Origin: Adiantum capillus-veneris
Lineage: Eukaryota; Streptophyta; Polypodiopsida; Polypodiales; Pteridaceae
Assembly (NCBI GenBank): GCA_014529385.2
Contig: CM043971.1
Coordinates: 90,449,840 to 90,513,839, forward strand
Direction of reading: 5' to 3'
Length of the DNA stretch: 64,000 nucleotides
Position 1 is the first letter of the stretch. Every line of letters begins with the position of its first letter. The position numbers were made by a program, and so were the translations under genes. The notes under the pieces were generated by a model, which had not been told where the DNA came from, searched no databases, and saw only the letters and a program-made list of their open reading frames with translations. This document shows positions 31,747 through 43,484 of the stretch, piece after piece.

Positions 31747-32679
31747 TGTTGGATGGATGCGCCGCGACGGACGTCAGCACAGCGAGAACTCACCTAACAT
31801 ATAATGTCAGCTAAGGACGAAGCTCGACCCGCAGGCGCATGGAAGCAAGCATAAGGTGTCAACCTACACTCGACCGACTCCTAACTAATTCCTACAGAGG
31901 TCTCTACCAATTGTCTAAGTCACAGCCTTCAAGAGTGCATAAGAGGAAACTTCCTACAACGCTTTCTAGAGCCGAACATCCATCAAACAATCTCGAAATA
32001 CCATAGAACTTGAAGGAGACCCTACTAATACCAATAGCTCACTCTCCCTAAGGTCTATGAACCAAAATCCCAACCCAAAACACCCGGTGCAAAATCATGT
32101 AGGATGTCTGGCCGAAATTTGCAGGTCTTCGTTTCCGAAATCTAAAGTGTCTAATGGGTAGTTCTACTCAATGTGAACGCGTGGATATGCTACAATGCAA
32201 AATCGGACAACGTATGCTCACCAAATCACCACATGAATCTCGTAGAAGGAGCTCGCAAAACCGGACCGTATGCGCGCAATGTAGGTATCGGCGCGTAGCT
32301 CTCGTCGGGGGCAACACGCTGCACTTCTCCGCACTCAATTCCGACCACCGGTGCACACGTAGCGTCAAGATGAATCTCACACTCTCTCTCGTACACAGTA
32401 CGCTCACTCACAGACTTCAAAAACTTGTTTTTTAAAATGACAAAAGGTTTTTCTTTAAGGTCAAAAAGTGGTATATATACCTTATAATTCTCAAACCCTA
32501 AAGTTCCAAATCAACCATCTACTCAATCTAACTATCAAAACTAGGATACAATCTGGAAACTTCTGTAAGCCCCAATATTTACAAGGTGAAAAATCAGGTT
32601 TCCTCAATAAATGAATAATTACAAAAAATGATAATCTTCCGAGTAGTTAGTTTCCGCGGGGTGTGTCCAGCTTCTAACA
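31747..32679 (-). repeat. Gypsy-2 5' LTR
   Basis: On the minus strand it begins TGTTAGAAGCTGG (32679) and ends CATCCAACA (31747), 933 bp, followed by the primer site. A palindromic TATATA box (GGTATATATACC) lies at 32470-32481. The matching 3' LTR is not in the window. A 93-codon ORF inside it is not considered a gene. Confidence 0.75.
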
Positions 32680-33330
32680 GTTTGCAAATCAGCCAGGAGG
32701 TGAAGAAAAACCCAGGAATGGTGTTGGACAAAGCAATGGTAGGTTCTGGAGGCAAACGCCCACGTGTTATAATTGTGGAGAGTTGGGCCACATCAGCCCA
32801 CAATGTGATAAGCCACCGAGGATGGGGGGAGACATGTATCCATTGCCAAGACAGGTGCTAACTAGGTCAAATGATTATGGCATTGAAATTAGGCGAGAAG
32901 AAGGAACCAGTGGATTAACCCAGGAGGAAAAGGGAAAGACAAAAGTGATAAGTGTGGTCACCTTGGAGAAGGCATCAAAGCTAGAGGATACATTAGTGAT
33001 GCCGATTGGGAAAAGGACCACAGAGGACAACGAAGGAAGAAGTGCCCCAGGTCGATCCTAGTAAGAAGAAGGGAAAAAGGCATGAAGCGAGGATATCAAG
33101 GCCAAGAGGAAAAGAAGGTCTCATTGCAAGTTTCATGTTTCAGATTTTCCACTAAGGGATGGCCAATTAAGCTATGACTTGAAGGAGGATCTGACAAGCA
33201 GGAAGGCATATGTTACTTTTGGGCAGCTTATAGAGATGGTGCCTAAGCTAAAGCGACAGTGGAAGAGGATGGTTAACCCAATGGAGAAAGAGCCAGAGAG
33301 AGGTTCAGTAAAGGTGTTATGGATGAACTA
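32680..33330 (+). pseudogene. Gypsy-3 gag C-terminal end with CCHC knuckle
   Basis: The frame reads QPGGEEKPRNGVGQSNGR, then CYNCGELGHISPQC at about 32768-32809, a perfect CX2CX4HX4C nucleocapsid knuckle. It stays open to a TAG at 33061 with a basic, lysine-rich tail. A second cysteine/histidine-like stretch (HCKFHVSDFPL, frame-shifted) near 33125 may be the zinc-like end before protease. The capsid part is absent. Confidence 0.75.
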
Positions 33331-34053
33331 CTAGACATTTGCACAATAGTAGATGTGTGGCACAAAATAAAAAATATGGGACAGGGTTATGTTGATGGTG
33401 GAGCCCAAATATGTGTCATAACAAACTCATGCGTTGAAAAGATGGGTCTTATAGTGACTAGGGTGTCAGGCCTTCGGATCAGATTGGCAAACCATCAAAA
33501 AGTAAAATGTTTGGGTGTTGTAAAGAGCTTAGAAGTGGAGGCGTATGATGCAAAGGTGGTGGTTGATTTTCATGTGATGCCAGCGGGGTTGGGAGCATAT
33601 CCTATTATACTGGGCAGACCATGGTTACATGCAGTGGGAGCTGTTCAAGATTGGCGACGTGGTACAATTAGCCTCTATGGAAAGACAGGTGCCAAGAAGC
33701 TACATAATATGGACACAAGGAAACGATTGGAGGAACTTTATGAAGATGAGGATGAGTCTAGTGATGAAGACTATTCCACAATGTCTGACAAGGACAGTGA
33801 TAGTACTACCAGCAGTGATGAGGATGTTGATGTTGCATTTCTTTTGATGGACAAAGAAATCCAGGAGTCTGGTTTAGTTGCATTTACAAATGAAGTTGAA
33901 TATGAAAGTGAAGGGCCTTTTGAAGTGATTGAAGGGCTTATGCAAACCAAGATTGAATTGTCAAAGAAGCAGGAATTCATGACACAAATGATCAGTGGAG
34001 ACCTCTCAGCTAGGGAGAAGGAGATATGTTTGCACATGCTGGCCAGTTCCTGA
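33319..34053 (+). pseudogene. Gypsy-3 aspartic protease
   Basis: 244 codons. GYVDGGAQICVITNSCVEKMG is the active-site region, with D-G-G-A where D-S-G-A is usual. The end reads AYPIILGRPWLHAVGA, the conserved hydrophobic-hydrophobic-GRPWL motif of Tat-type proteases. An acidic tail (DEDESSDEDYSTMSDKDSD) leads towards RT. The start is arbitrary because upstream gag is broken. Confidence 0.8.
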
Positions 34054-34960
34054 TTTGTTCATTACTTCATATGAAGGGATTAGAGGGTTAGAGATGCATA
34101 TAGAGCTGAAAGAAGGTGCTAAGCCAGTGCGACAAAGGCTAAGAAGGATGGGTCAAGAGTAGATGGAAGCCTTGAGGGAAGAGGTGGACAAGTTATTGAA
34201 GGCAGGGTTTATAGTCCCAGTGGAGTCCACAGAATGGGTGAGTTCAGTAGTAGTCAACCCAAAGAAGGATGGGAAGTGGAGGATTTGTGTAGATTTTAAA
34301 CCCTTAAATGCAGCCACTAAGAAGAACCCATATCCTCTTCCATGCATTGATCAGATCTTGGATTCAGTGGCAGGTTATGAGAGGTACAATGTGTGTAATG
34401 GTTTTTCAGGCTATTTTCAATTGAAGATTGCTCTTAAAGACCGAACAAAGACAACTTTCATTACGCCATGGGGTTGTTATTGTTACATGGTATTGCCATT
34501 TAGGTTGACAAATGGACCATCTTTCTATCAAGAGAGAGAAAATTGGGTATTGGCACCATTCATTGGTGGTTGTGTTAAAGATTTTATGGATGGCTTCTAT
34601 GTCTACAGCAGTAGGGTTGAACACCATGAGAAGCTACAGATGGTATTGGCTTGATATGATGAATGTGGACGACAACTAAATCCAAATAAATTTCATATAG
34701 CACAGCCAAGGGTGAAGTTATTTGGCCACATGGTGTTAGAAAATGGCATTGAGGCTAATCCTGACAAGCTTAAGTCTATTATCCTTCTTCCATCACCTAC
34801 GAGTACGAAGCAATTGGCAACCTTTATACAAAAAGTGAAGTATATGGTGCGGTTTATTCCATTGTCTTCACATCTCCTTTATCATTACAACAAGTGGCAA
34901 ATCATGATCCATTGCAATGGGATGACAAGTGTGAAGAAGTGTTTCAAGAGGTGAAAGAGG
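34054..34960 (+). pseudogene. Gypsy-3 reverse transcriptase
   Basis: RT motifs lie at 34163-34654: VPVESTEWVSSVVVNPKKDG, WRICVDFKPLNAATKKNPYP, FSGYFQLKIAL and, at the catalytic box, FMDGFYVYSS. The second catalytic aspartate is replaced by glycine. A TGA at 34655 interrupts, then the thumb continues (PNKFHIAQPRVKLFGHMVLE) to a shift near 34890. The fragment upstream of 34163 (KEGAKPVRQRLRRMGQE) belongs to the same domain after a TAG. Confidence 0.8.
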
Positions 34961-35400
34961 TGTTAGGGGGGTTGTCAGCCATGCAGGCTCCTAATTGGGA
35001 GAAATTTTTTTATGTAAATCCATCAGTAGGGGATGATGCCATTGGAGCCATGCTATTGCAAAAGGGGAAGGGCGGCCATTATATGAGGCCAGTGTATTGT
35101 GCAAGCCGAGTAAAGTTGGTAGCTGAGATAAAATTCTCGGAAGTAGAGCTAGTGATGGCCAGTGTAGTATTTACTTGTCGACGGTTTTGTCATTACTTGC
35201 TACCACGACCTTTTGTTTTCTTGACGAGTTATGCCTTTTTGCCACAGTTAATTAATGGCACTAACATATCAAATGTGGTCAAGAAATGGGTAATTGAGCT
35301 GCAAGAGTTTGAGTTCTCTTTTTTAGTGGAAGACAGTACAAGAGCTACCCTAGCTGATTTGTTGACCTACAAGGAGAATCCCCTTATTGTTAAGGAAGAG
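34894..35400 (+). pseudogene. Gypsy-3 first RNase H
   Basis: Part of a 246-codon frame (34894-35634). It covers the RT connection (DPLQWDDKCEEVFQEVKEVL) and an RNase H fold with ARPVYCASRV-like YMRPVYCASRVKL, KFSEVELVMASVVFTCRRF and a weak TxH region (LTSYAFLPQL, where TDH is usual). The first aspartate (YVNPSVGDDAIGAML) is replaced by asparagine-proline. Probably catalytically dead. Confidence 0.7.
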
Positions 35401-35429
35401 GTGGTGAGAAGGGTAGTTGAGGAAGTGCC

Positions 35430-35942
35430 ACAGATCAGGAATGCACATGTGCTATTCTTTGATGGCTCATACAGAAAGAGCCATGATGCGGCTTCAGGGG
35501 GTATAGCACTCTACGATCCAGAGGGGAAGCTAGTATGCAAGAGAGGGTTCAAATTGGATGCTCATAGTAACAATGAAGCTGAATATTGTATTTTGGAAGC
35601 CGCGATTACACATTTGTTTAAAGCATGGGATTAGAAGGTTGAGCATAAAAGGTGATGCCTTGTTCGTTGTGAAGCAAGAGCTAGGTGTGTGGAAGAGCAA
35701 GAACACCTCATTGAAGGAAATGTGTTTCAGAATTAAAGGCTTGTTAAAAAAGTTTGAAGCATGGAGCACCAGACACATTGAACGTGCTCTAAATGGAGAG
35801 GCACATGAAGCAGCTCAAAGCATGATTGGGGAGCTATTTGTGTTGAGGACCACTTTACCTCTTTATCATGGCCGAGAAAGTTTGGCTCAAGAAGAGGAGT
35901 TTTTTCTAACAAGAATCATTCCGAAGGACATTCAGAAGTCTT
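35430..35942 (+). pseudogene. Gypsy-3 second, archaeal-type RNase H (aRNH)
   Basis: AHVLFFDGSYRKSHDAASGG opens a second RNase H fold, with the catalytic aspartate in FFDGS. HSNNEAEYCILEAAI supplies the glutamate. After a one-base shift near 35630 it continues with RRLSIKGDALFVVKQELGVW (third acidic residue). The end, ALNGEAHEAAQSM, has histidine where the fourth acidic residue is usual. Such a domain is known from Tat/Ogre elements and is thought to be acquired from the host. Confidence 0.8.
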
Positions 35943-35956
35943 AGAAGTATGGTTTT

Positions 35957-37240
35957 GTGCGTAGAGCATCGAGGTACAAATTGATTGGTGATGTCTTGTA
36001 CATGAAAGGGGCTGATCTCGTGTTGAGACGTGTACCTTGGCAAGAGGAGCTTTATAGAGTGTTGGAAGAGAATCATGAAGGCGCATGTGGCGGACATTTT
36101 GCTCTAAAGATAACCTTGCATAAGATCTTGCAAGAGGGGTATGTACGGCCTAGTTTGGACAAGGATGTTCACCATTGGTGTAGGTCTTGCAATAGGTGTC
36201 AAGAATTTGGGAAGAGAGTGTTGAAGCCAGAGCTACGAAAAACCATTATGGAATTTGATGTGTTTGAAAAGTGGGGTATTGATGCGATAGGCCCGTTACC
36301 TATCACAAGCAAGGGCAAAAACTATATTTTTATTGCAGTGGAATATCTCTCTAGATGCGCAGAGGCTATAGCAGTAAAACAAATTACTGCAAAGAATGTG
36401 GCAAAATTTGTGTATGATGAAATATGTTGCAAGTTTGGGGTGCCACTAGAGCTACTTTCAAACAAGGGGCCAAGATTTAGAGCTACACTACTAGACTTCT
36501 TATGCGCGAAGATGAAGATTAGGCACCAGCATATCACTCCTTATTACCCGCAGTGCAATGGATTAAATGAAAGATTCAATGGTGAGTTGGTACAAATCCT
36601 TTCGAAAGTGACAGAGCACCAAGGAAAGAATTGGGATTTGGAATTGCCTAGTGCATTATGGGCTTACCGTACTTCGGTGAAGACAGGTACAGGGTTTACT
36701 CCATTTCACTTGGTATATGGAAAAGAAGCACTCTTGCCTATGGAGGTAGAGTTGCCTGTTGTAAAGATGCTAGAAAAGTTTCTTGGGAATTCCGGTGATG
36801 CATTCAAAGAGAGGCTCTTACAGTTCCAAGAGTTTCAGCTCGATAGGGTGAGTGCATTGGAACATTATGGGCAGATGCAGGATAAGGCTGTGGCAAAGAT
36901 AAATAAAAAGGTCAAAAGTAAGGGTATCAAGAAGCATGACTTGGTTTTGTGCTACAACATTAAGCTGGAAAACACCTTCCAAAACAAGTTTCAAATTAAG
37001 TACGGAAGCCCTTTCAAGGTAGTGGAGTGTTTTTCGAATGGTACATATCAGTTAGCTAACCTGGATGGAATCCTACATAAGTCAAGGGTAAATGGATTGC
37101 GTCTTAAATTATATCATGCCAGGTTAATGATGGTGGAACAAGATGAGCTATTTGTGGAGCAAGTAATGTTGGTGAGGGATGAGGAGACTTGTGAAGCGGC
37201 GAGTCTCATATCTCTTTTTGCTATTGCTGATCATGAATGA
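35957..37240 (+). CDS. Gypsy-3 integrase (open frame, altered active site)
   Basis: 427 codons without a stop. The zinc site reads EENHEGACGGHFALKITL with CRSCNRC. The core has FEKWGIDAIGPLPIT (first D), LELLSNKGPRFRATL and NGLNERFNGELV (catalytic E). The second aspartate (SDxG) is asparagine here, so strand transfer should be lost. The C-terminal DNA-binding region is complete (YGSPFKVVECFSNGTYQL, LHKSRVNGLRLKLYH). The frame continues in phase upstream over a TAG at 35942-35944, so the ATG used is probably internal to the old polyprotein. Confidence 0.8.
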   Translation: MRRASRYKLIGDVLYMKGADLVLRRVPWQEELYRVLEENHEGACGGHFALKITLHKILQEGYVRPSLDKDVHHWCRSCNRCQEFGKRVLKPELRKTIMEFDVFEKWGIDAIGPLPITSKGKNYIFIAVEYLSRCAEAIAVKQITAKNVAKFVYDEICCKFGVPLELLSNKGPRFRATLLDFLCAKMKIRHQHITPYYPQCNGLNERFNGELVQILSKVTEHQGKNWDLELPSALWAYRTSVKTGTGFTPFHLVYGKEALLPMEVELPVVKMLEKFLGNSGDAFKERLLQFQEFQLDRVSALEHYGQMQDKAVAKINKKVKSKGIKKHDLVLCYNIKLENTFQNKFQIKYGSPFKVVECFSNGTYQLANLDGILHKSRVNGLRLKLYHARLMMVEQDELFVEQVMLVRDEETCEAASLISLFAIADHE

Positions 37241-38323
37241 TCTAGCAGGCTAGGGGATGGGCAAACTATGTTAGGAGTTTTTTTGAAGAAGTGATTGCAC
37301 ATATGTACACACACATGCATGGTGCATCAAATAAAGGATTTCCCATTTTCCAGAGTGCAGGTGGTTACGTGGGGCCCGCATGTGTACAGGTAGGACAGGG
37401 TGTACATAGTGCATCGATTTTCATCGTCATCAGTATCAGTGTGTTTTTTCTATAATAATGAGGAGTTGGTAGCGCATACTTCTCGAGGAAGCTATCCGTG
37501 GGTCGACGTCATGAGGTAAGCAGGTGCGTCAGATGGCATCCAGTGGCGTTAGGAGGTTAAATGGGGTCAATACTTGCACGTGGATAAGTACGGATACAAT
37601 GTGGGTGTTTTCTTGTGATAATTACGCAAAAATTTCATCATGAGGACTATATTTGGGGGCCACTTCACATGGTTGCGGGATGCATTATTGCAAAAAGTTG
37701 AGTGCCAAGTGTGCGGATGGATGCAGTAGGGTGACAACTATGCACTGCGAGGCCACTTTTTGGCATGTTCGGGGTCTGTTTGAGGTCAAGTAAAAGACCA
37801 AATGTGCCCAAGTAATAAAGTGAGGTCGGATTTGAGCACATTGACATTGTAGATTGGGGTTTTGGCCCGTTCCAGATGCAATGGTCCTGTCCATTTTGCC
37901 AAATTCCTCACTATTTTTCTGTTGTTTTGGCTGTGTAAGTTTCTCCTATGAGCGAAGTCTCTGCTCCAATTTGTGATTGTATTTGGCATAGTTTATCCAT
38001 ATTGTGTGAGCTGTTTGCCCCATTGGTGTTGGCCCAAGGTTGGCCCAAGGTCAATTGTATCTGAACATCAGATATTCTCCTCTTTTGAGCTGAGTTTTTT
38101 GGGTGTGTGTGTGTGTGTATCTCTCTGTGTGGAGTGGGCAAATGGATAGTCTCTCTCATCTCACTCCATCGGTGTATTCCTTGTCTCGGCCATGTGGGTT
38201 GTGTAAGCCGAGTGGTGCCCCATAGTGTGTGTTGTATTTCTATCCCGCTCACAACGTGAAAATCATTCTGTATGAGCCCATGGTTGGGAAACTTGAGTTG
38301 GTACGCCGCCCGGGGGGGGGTCA
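37241..38323 (+). repeat. Gypsy-3 3' region, possible LTR
   Basis: Non-coding. Purine-rich GGCTAGGGGATGGG (37249-37262) lies before TGTTAGGAG at 37269, which could be the LTR start; GGGGTCA at 38323 could be the end. No second copy is available to prove it. A GT run lies near 38102-38118. The minus-strand ORFs here are short and lack motifs. Confidence 0.35.
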
Positions 38324-39915
38324 CTACAACAAATCATTGCCTATCATGTGGGTCCAACAGAACGTATTTAAAAAAATAAAAACTTACACATGTTTATTTA
38401 TAGAAGCATAAATTTTAAGGGTGCCTAAATAAATTCACCATAGGAGTTTTAATATTTCAAAATTTTGCCATATACCTATGTACATGAGTAAGGGATTGGT
38501 GGAGTTGTCATTTCAAAATGTAAGAATCTTGGGGCCAATAGACTTGGCTCAAAACTTGGCATCTCCTTGTTTTACTCATAAATTTTGTACCAACCTAACT
38601 TCTATTCGTATATATATTCTATTTATCCATGGGATTCCATCAAATTTCTTTGAGCCATGGAGGTACTCTAGGCAAGCACTAAAAGTCCCAAAAAAAAAAC
38701 GTGTTTTCATAAGGCTCTCCTAGTCTAATTTTGGGCGCCAACGTATTCAAACATTCTGTGCAGCAAGATGATCCGGGCTTGCTAAAACACGGGATACTGC
38801 TCGTTGGGAAGCTAGCTCCCTCTTTTGGTTGCGTGGATAGATCACACATGCCTCCAGTCTTTCGCTCCATTTCCCTCAAGAGGGCCTCAACGCATTGACT
38901 GCTCCCTATTCAGGTATGCACTCTTTTGTCTTGCTAGTTTTTTGCATTTTGTTCTTGATTAGGCTACTTATTTTATAAATTATTTCTCTATGTTGATGGT
39001 GGTAAACGCTTGCAACTATTCTATAGACCACATGGTTTTGCTTCCTCCTGCTTTCCCTAAAGATGGTGTGTTTTCTAAAGTCAAGCTCATGATTCCATTG
39101 CTAAAAGGATTCAACATTTTTGAGTGAAGCACATATCCTATCGCTCATAGAATTCAATTTCTGTACTTTTTAGATGTTTGTGTTAGCTATTCTAAACTCC
39201 ATATCAACATCTTTACTGGTTTTTTGTGCTGCTAGACACAATCTGGCTCTGTTTTTAGGTACACTCTTCATGATCAAAAGTTACTTCGTAGCTAGTTTGT
39301 TTGATTCAATACATTGTGATGCGGGATTTTAAGTGGAATGTTGTTATTTCCTTGTCTTTTCTCAGGTTTAAGAAATCTATTCACACTTTTGAAAACAAGA
39401 GTCAATAGTTCTTCAATACGCAGAGTCGTTGCAAGCTTATCTACATATATCAGACGTAAGTGCACTTACTCGCCTCTATATGTGTGTTTTATTTTTTATA
39501 CATTTTTGAATTTGTTTCTTTTATGGCATGATTTACTTGCATGTATAGAAAGTGATAATTACCCGAAACTAATTCAATTAAAAGGAGGTTTCTGTAGAAT
39601 CTATCTTTTCTAAACTAGTTATATGAGCAATCAAAAAGTGTTTCTCTTCTTTACTTGTAAAAGTAACTCAATCTGACCGATTATAAATAGAGTTCCACCA
39701 TAAGATTTTTTTCACCCTACTTTTGTTTGACTTTGATCCAAACTCTGGCATAAGCACACAATTTTAGAACCTTTTTGGCACAACTTTTGACTTTCAAAGT
39801 GAGATCGCTGGCTAATCTGTTGTTTTTGGCACATCAAAAATCATATAAAAGAAAGGTCAGTGTGGGCACTTTTGGCATCTGCTAGTGCACTTGGCTTGAG
39901 AGCTTTGAGCCACAG
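38324..39915. other. Unassigned AT-rich region
   Basis: No recognised gene. Splice-like signals occur: TTTTCTCAG at 39366 and GTAAGTGC at about 39457 frame a 90-bp open block (GLRNLFTLLKTRVNSS), and another AG near 39548 precedes SDNYPKLIQLKGG. They could be exons of an unknown or dead gene. Support is weak. Confidence 0.3.
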
Positions 39916-40360
39916 TGTCACGTGCACATCTAGCCCTATGTGCATGTGGACAAGCTACACCTTTATCTTGGGCTTAGGATCCCTTAGGAGACTGCTCTAA
40001 CACCTTTGTGATCATGTACGCAGGACGTGCATGACCAGACTGTATTAGTTTTTTTTCCAACACAGTCGGGGCCCGCTCAAGTGGGTGGAGCTGATTTTAG
40101 TTAGTGTGCATACCCTCTGATTTTTTTAGTTGGTACCCATGCCAAGATGGTTTTAGTTACTATGCATAGCCTCTGCTTGCACAAGACAGAATCGGTTGTT
40201 ATACAGAATTGTGGACATTGGAGACTTTTGGTGGGATAGAGCATCATTCAAATATTTTTTCGTGCAATTTTTTAGAGCACTTTAAAGCTTTTGTAGTGCA
40301 TTTCGCGCTTTCTAGAGTATTTTTAGAGTCACTCATTATTATTAATAACTATTAAAGGTA
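39916..40360 (+). repeat. Diverged copy D of the TGTCACGTGAC-type LTR
   Basis: TGTCACGTGCACATCTAGCC matches the start of LTR copies A, B and C (41254, 42416, 45635). Similarity continues weakly through TGCATGACCAGAC to about 40360, where it stops. This is the oldest and most diverged of four copies. Confidence 0.55.
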
Positions 40361-41253
40361 GAAATTATGATGCAACAAGATGTTAGGCATAAGGCTATGG
40401 AGAGCGATTATTAAATGTATGAAGATGATGATGCAACTGGATGCTAGGCGTATGGCTATGGAGAGTGACCACGTCTCACCATGGAAGCAAAGCGAGAGGA
40501 AAAGCACAACAAATGCTTACAAGTAATGTCGGAAAGTTGTCACATCATGATCCGATATCACTGAGTTATCTAGCAAAGAAGAATGGAGTGATAGTACTAG
40601 TGACTCCAACTCTCTAGTCATAGAGATGGATGCAACAATAATTAAGTCATGGTTGCATCAATCTAATGCTTAAATTGCCACTACTAGAAAGAATAGTAAG
40701 AGTAAAGTCCTCAGAGCTGCAATGCATTATCTAGAGATGCCATTAATTGGTACCATGCTTAGCAAAATGAGCAATAGGAAAAGCATGATGAACGGCGGAT
40801 CTCGAGAGACAAGCCACTGTCTTACAATTTTGTTGACTTTTAAGACCAACTTCAGACTCATTTCTCGCCACCCCAATATAAACAACGGCTAAAAGAAGGA
40901 TGAATATCCCTTAAGCAGAAAAGCACTCCTGTTATGTCTTTTTCTAATCATATATTGCAGGTAGCTACTCAACTTTCGATGTCACAAAAGAGCTGTCTTG
41001 ATGCTTTTCTCTTCGGCTTGGACGAGTACATTGAGTACGATGTGCGGGCCTTGAACCTCCATGAGGATCGCACTAGAGAAAGAAATGATGCACAACAAAG
41101 GTAAGCCTAAGGAGGTCACGAAGAACTCTACTAGCATTCAACAGAACCAACAAAAACAACAGAATGTAAAAACAACAGACCTCTTATTCCTCTTGTCAAT
41201 CTCAATTCTCCTTGCACTTCAAAGTCTCGGAACAATGCACAACACAAGATAAT
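40361..41253. other. Unassigned region between LTR copies D and A
   Basis: No clear gene. A duplicated phrase, GATGCAAC(A/T)(A/G)GATG(T/C)TAGGC followed by TGGCTATGGAGAG, appears near 40369 and 40431. It may be interior sequence of the LTR family flanking it, but no gag or pol motif is seen. Confidence 0.3.
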
Positions 41254-42415
41254 TGTCACGTGACACATCTAACCCTATGTGTACATGGACAAGCTACTTC
41301 ATGACATGGGTTCAGTTCAGTTCAACCAGTCTAGAATAGGAAGTGATCTGGCACTTTTCTGATTTTTTTTGCAGAACATGCATGTCCAGACACTTAGAAT
41401 CGATTCATATCCTCTGTTCGCACACAGCATGATTATTAGATTTCTATCAGAACCCATCAAGAGCATTTTTACAGTGCATAGATCTATTTTCCCTATTTTT
41501 GACATTTTTCACTTATAATATTTAAGTGACTTTTGTTGGAAACTGGGTAGGCCAAATTCACTAAGCAAGTACATAAGAAAACCCGAGCGCTAGAATTTCT
41601 AGCAGAAGAGGTAGTAGGAACTCCACGTTCAACAGACACCTTCTCAACAAGACTCCCCACATCAGCAGAGCTAGCATTTTTGTATTTGCAAGGACCTAGC
41701 GTTTTCATCCACAGGCAGCCTGGTGCTTTTTGCCCTATAGATCAGCCCCAGTAGGAACAAGATAGATCAAGAAGCCTAGCATTTTGCATTTACAGGACAA
41801 CCGGCAGTAGCAGGATAGTTTTTAGCCCTAGCGTTTTTGCATCAACATAGCCATCCAGCGTTTTGTAGATTCACCACGATGGAACACGAAGAAGCATGAG
41901 CATTTTTAGTTTTCAGCAGTCAAACATCGTAGTAGAAGTCCCAAAACTCGCAGATCTCACCTTCCCAGAGTAGATCCTCGCTGCACGGTCAGATCCAGCG
42001 TAGTTTGCAAATTCAGCCCGAAAAATGCCGATTTCATCATCTGCGTTTTCAGCACGTCATCGTTGCATCGTCGCCATCGACATCGTCACAGACATAGAGT
42101 CAGAATTTAGCAGAAAAATTTCAGCCCGTCTCGTCGTCATCCTCATCATCGTCGACATCATCAGCAAGAAAAGCATTGTAGAGATTTGTGCAATCAATAG
42201 TAGACCGCTCTCGCCATAAAGAGTGGGGCCTTCGGAGGAGGGTTTGACAACATTCTAGTGTCATATTCTTCTCTCTCTATCTCTCAGTCTCAACACCTTC
42301 ATTCATAGTGTTTATCCACTTTGTTTGTGATCATTTTCCTCTCTCACTAAAGAACGAAAGGCTCTCCCTTCCGTAAGTAAAAGGAACCCTTGAGCACAGT
42401 TCCGAGCACTCATCT
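41254..42415 (+). repeat. LTR copy A (3' truncated)
   Basis: Starts TGTCACGTGACACATCTAAC. Matches copy B over nearly its whole length but lacks the last 65-70 bp and runs straight into the start of B at 42416. A 64-codon ORF inside is chance. Confidence 0.75.
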
Positions 42416-43483
42416 TGTCACATGACACATCCAACCCTATGTGTCCGTGGACAATGACCAAGGTTCAGTTCAGTCAAGTCAGTCTAGAATAGGAAGTGAT
42501 TTGGCACTTTTGTGAGTATGTTCGTAGACCATGCATGACCAGACACTTAGATTAGATGCATATCCTCCGGTTGCACACAGCATGATCATCAGCATTCACA
42601 TCAGAATCCATCAAAATCCATCAAGGAAATTTTCTAGTGCATTAAACCTATTTTTTCAATTTTTAACATTTTTCACTTATTTATTAAGTGACTTTTGTTG
42701 GGAACTAGGTAGGGCAATTTTTCTTAGATAATACATAAGCAAACCAAAGTTAGCACTTTCTGACAGAAGAGGCAGTAGGAGCATTGCTCAACAGGTCACT
42801 TCGCAGAAAGAACAAGAACCCTTCAACCTGGCGTTTTTGGAGCCAAACACACCAACATTTTCTCTCCAACAGCCTCAGCCAACCCCCTTCATTTGCAGTT
42901 CCAGCCCCTTGCATTGGCGTTTTCCAACCAGCAATTTCAGCAAGAAGAAGCCTCAGCAGGTAGCGTTTTTCAGCCAGCCATACCAGCATTTGTTCACCAG
43001 CTTTGCAGCATTTTCAGCAAGGGTTTGCCGCAGTTTAAAGGACCAACAAAGATAACATTTTTGGCATACAAAGACACAGTAGCAGATCAACCCCGACTTG
43101 ATGCAACAGTACCGATTCGAAGCATTTAGTTTTCAATCATAGACACGATCTCGTTGTCCACATCGTCGACATCGACATGGTCCCATTAGATTTGCATCAG
43201 CCATTGTACCAGATTGTGCAATCAATAGTAGACCACTCTCACCATCGAGACTGGGCCCTTGGAGGAGGGTTTGACAACATCGCCAGTGTCGTATTCTCTT
43301 CTCTCTCTATCTCTTAGTCTCATGCACTTTCATTCACAGTGTCCATTCACTTTTTTTGTGATCACTTGCACTCTCTCATTTAAAGAATGGAAGGCTCTCC
43401 CTTCCCTAAGAAAAGGAACCTTGAGCACAATTTGGAGCACTCATCTTGAGCAAAGTTCAACATTCATTCCGCTGCACCTTACA
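42416..43483 (+). repeat. LTR copy B (5' LTR followed by primer site)
   Basis: TGTCACATGACACATCC to CACCTTACA, 1,068 bp. The iMet primer site follows directly, so this is a 5' LTR pointing right. The interior that should follow is gone after about 400-900 bp. Confidence 0.8.
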
Positions 43484-43484
43484 T

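Larger units (their letters stand above)
16913..32679 (-). mobile_element. Gypsy-2: Ty3/gypsy (Tat-like) retrotransposon, minus strand
   Basis: On the minus strand the order is LTR (32679-31747), primer site, long leader, gag, protease, RT, RNase H and integrase, ending at 16913. The primer site reads TTGGCGCCGTTG, as in Athila/Tat-type elements rather than iMet-primed ones. The element is interrupted by a 4.8-kb LTR element in the protease region (20958-25769). The 3' end, with integrase C-terminus and second LTR, is missing. Several frames are broken by stops and shifts, and the RT catalytic box is altered. Without the insertion it is about 11 kb. Confidence 0.85.
32680..38323 (+). mobile_element. 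Gypsy-3: Ty3/gypsy (Tat lineage) retrotransposon, 5' truncated
   Basis: Starts abruptly within gag at the outer edge of the Gypsy-2 LTR, so Gypsy-2 probably landed in it or a rearrangement joined them. The order is gag end, protease, RT, RNase H, a second archaeal-type RNase H, and integrase. The dual RNase H is the hallmark of the Tat/Ogre lineage. Frames are mostly long but have shifts and altered catalytic residues. Confidence 0.85.

Noticed and set aside
32154-32435. 93-codon ORF and two antisense ORFs
   Set aside because: They lie within the Gypsy-2 LTR; no motif on either strand.
39338-39613. 91-codon ORF that could be a host gene
   Set aside because: Splice-like borders exist but no domain, and the frame crosses a likely intron; kept only as a remark in the unassigned region.
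38322-40298. Possible second CACTA element: CACTACAACAAA at 38322 and TTTTGTAGTG ending at 40298
   Set aside because: Only about 8 bp pair, the flanking triplets differ (GGT and CAT), and there are no subterminal repeats or transposase pieces.
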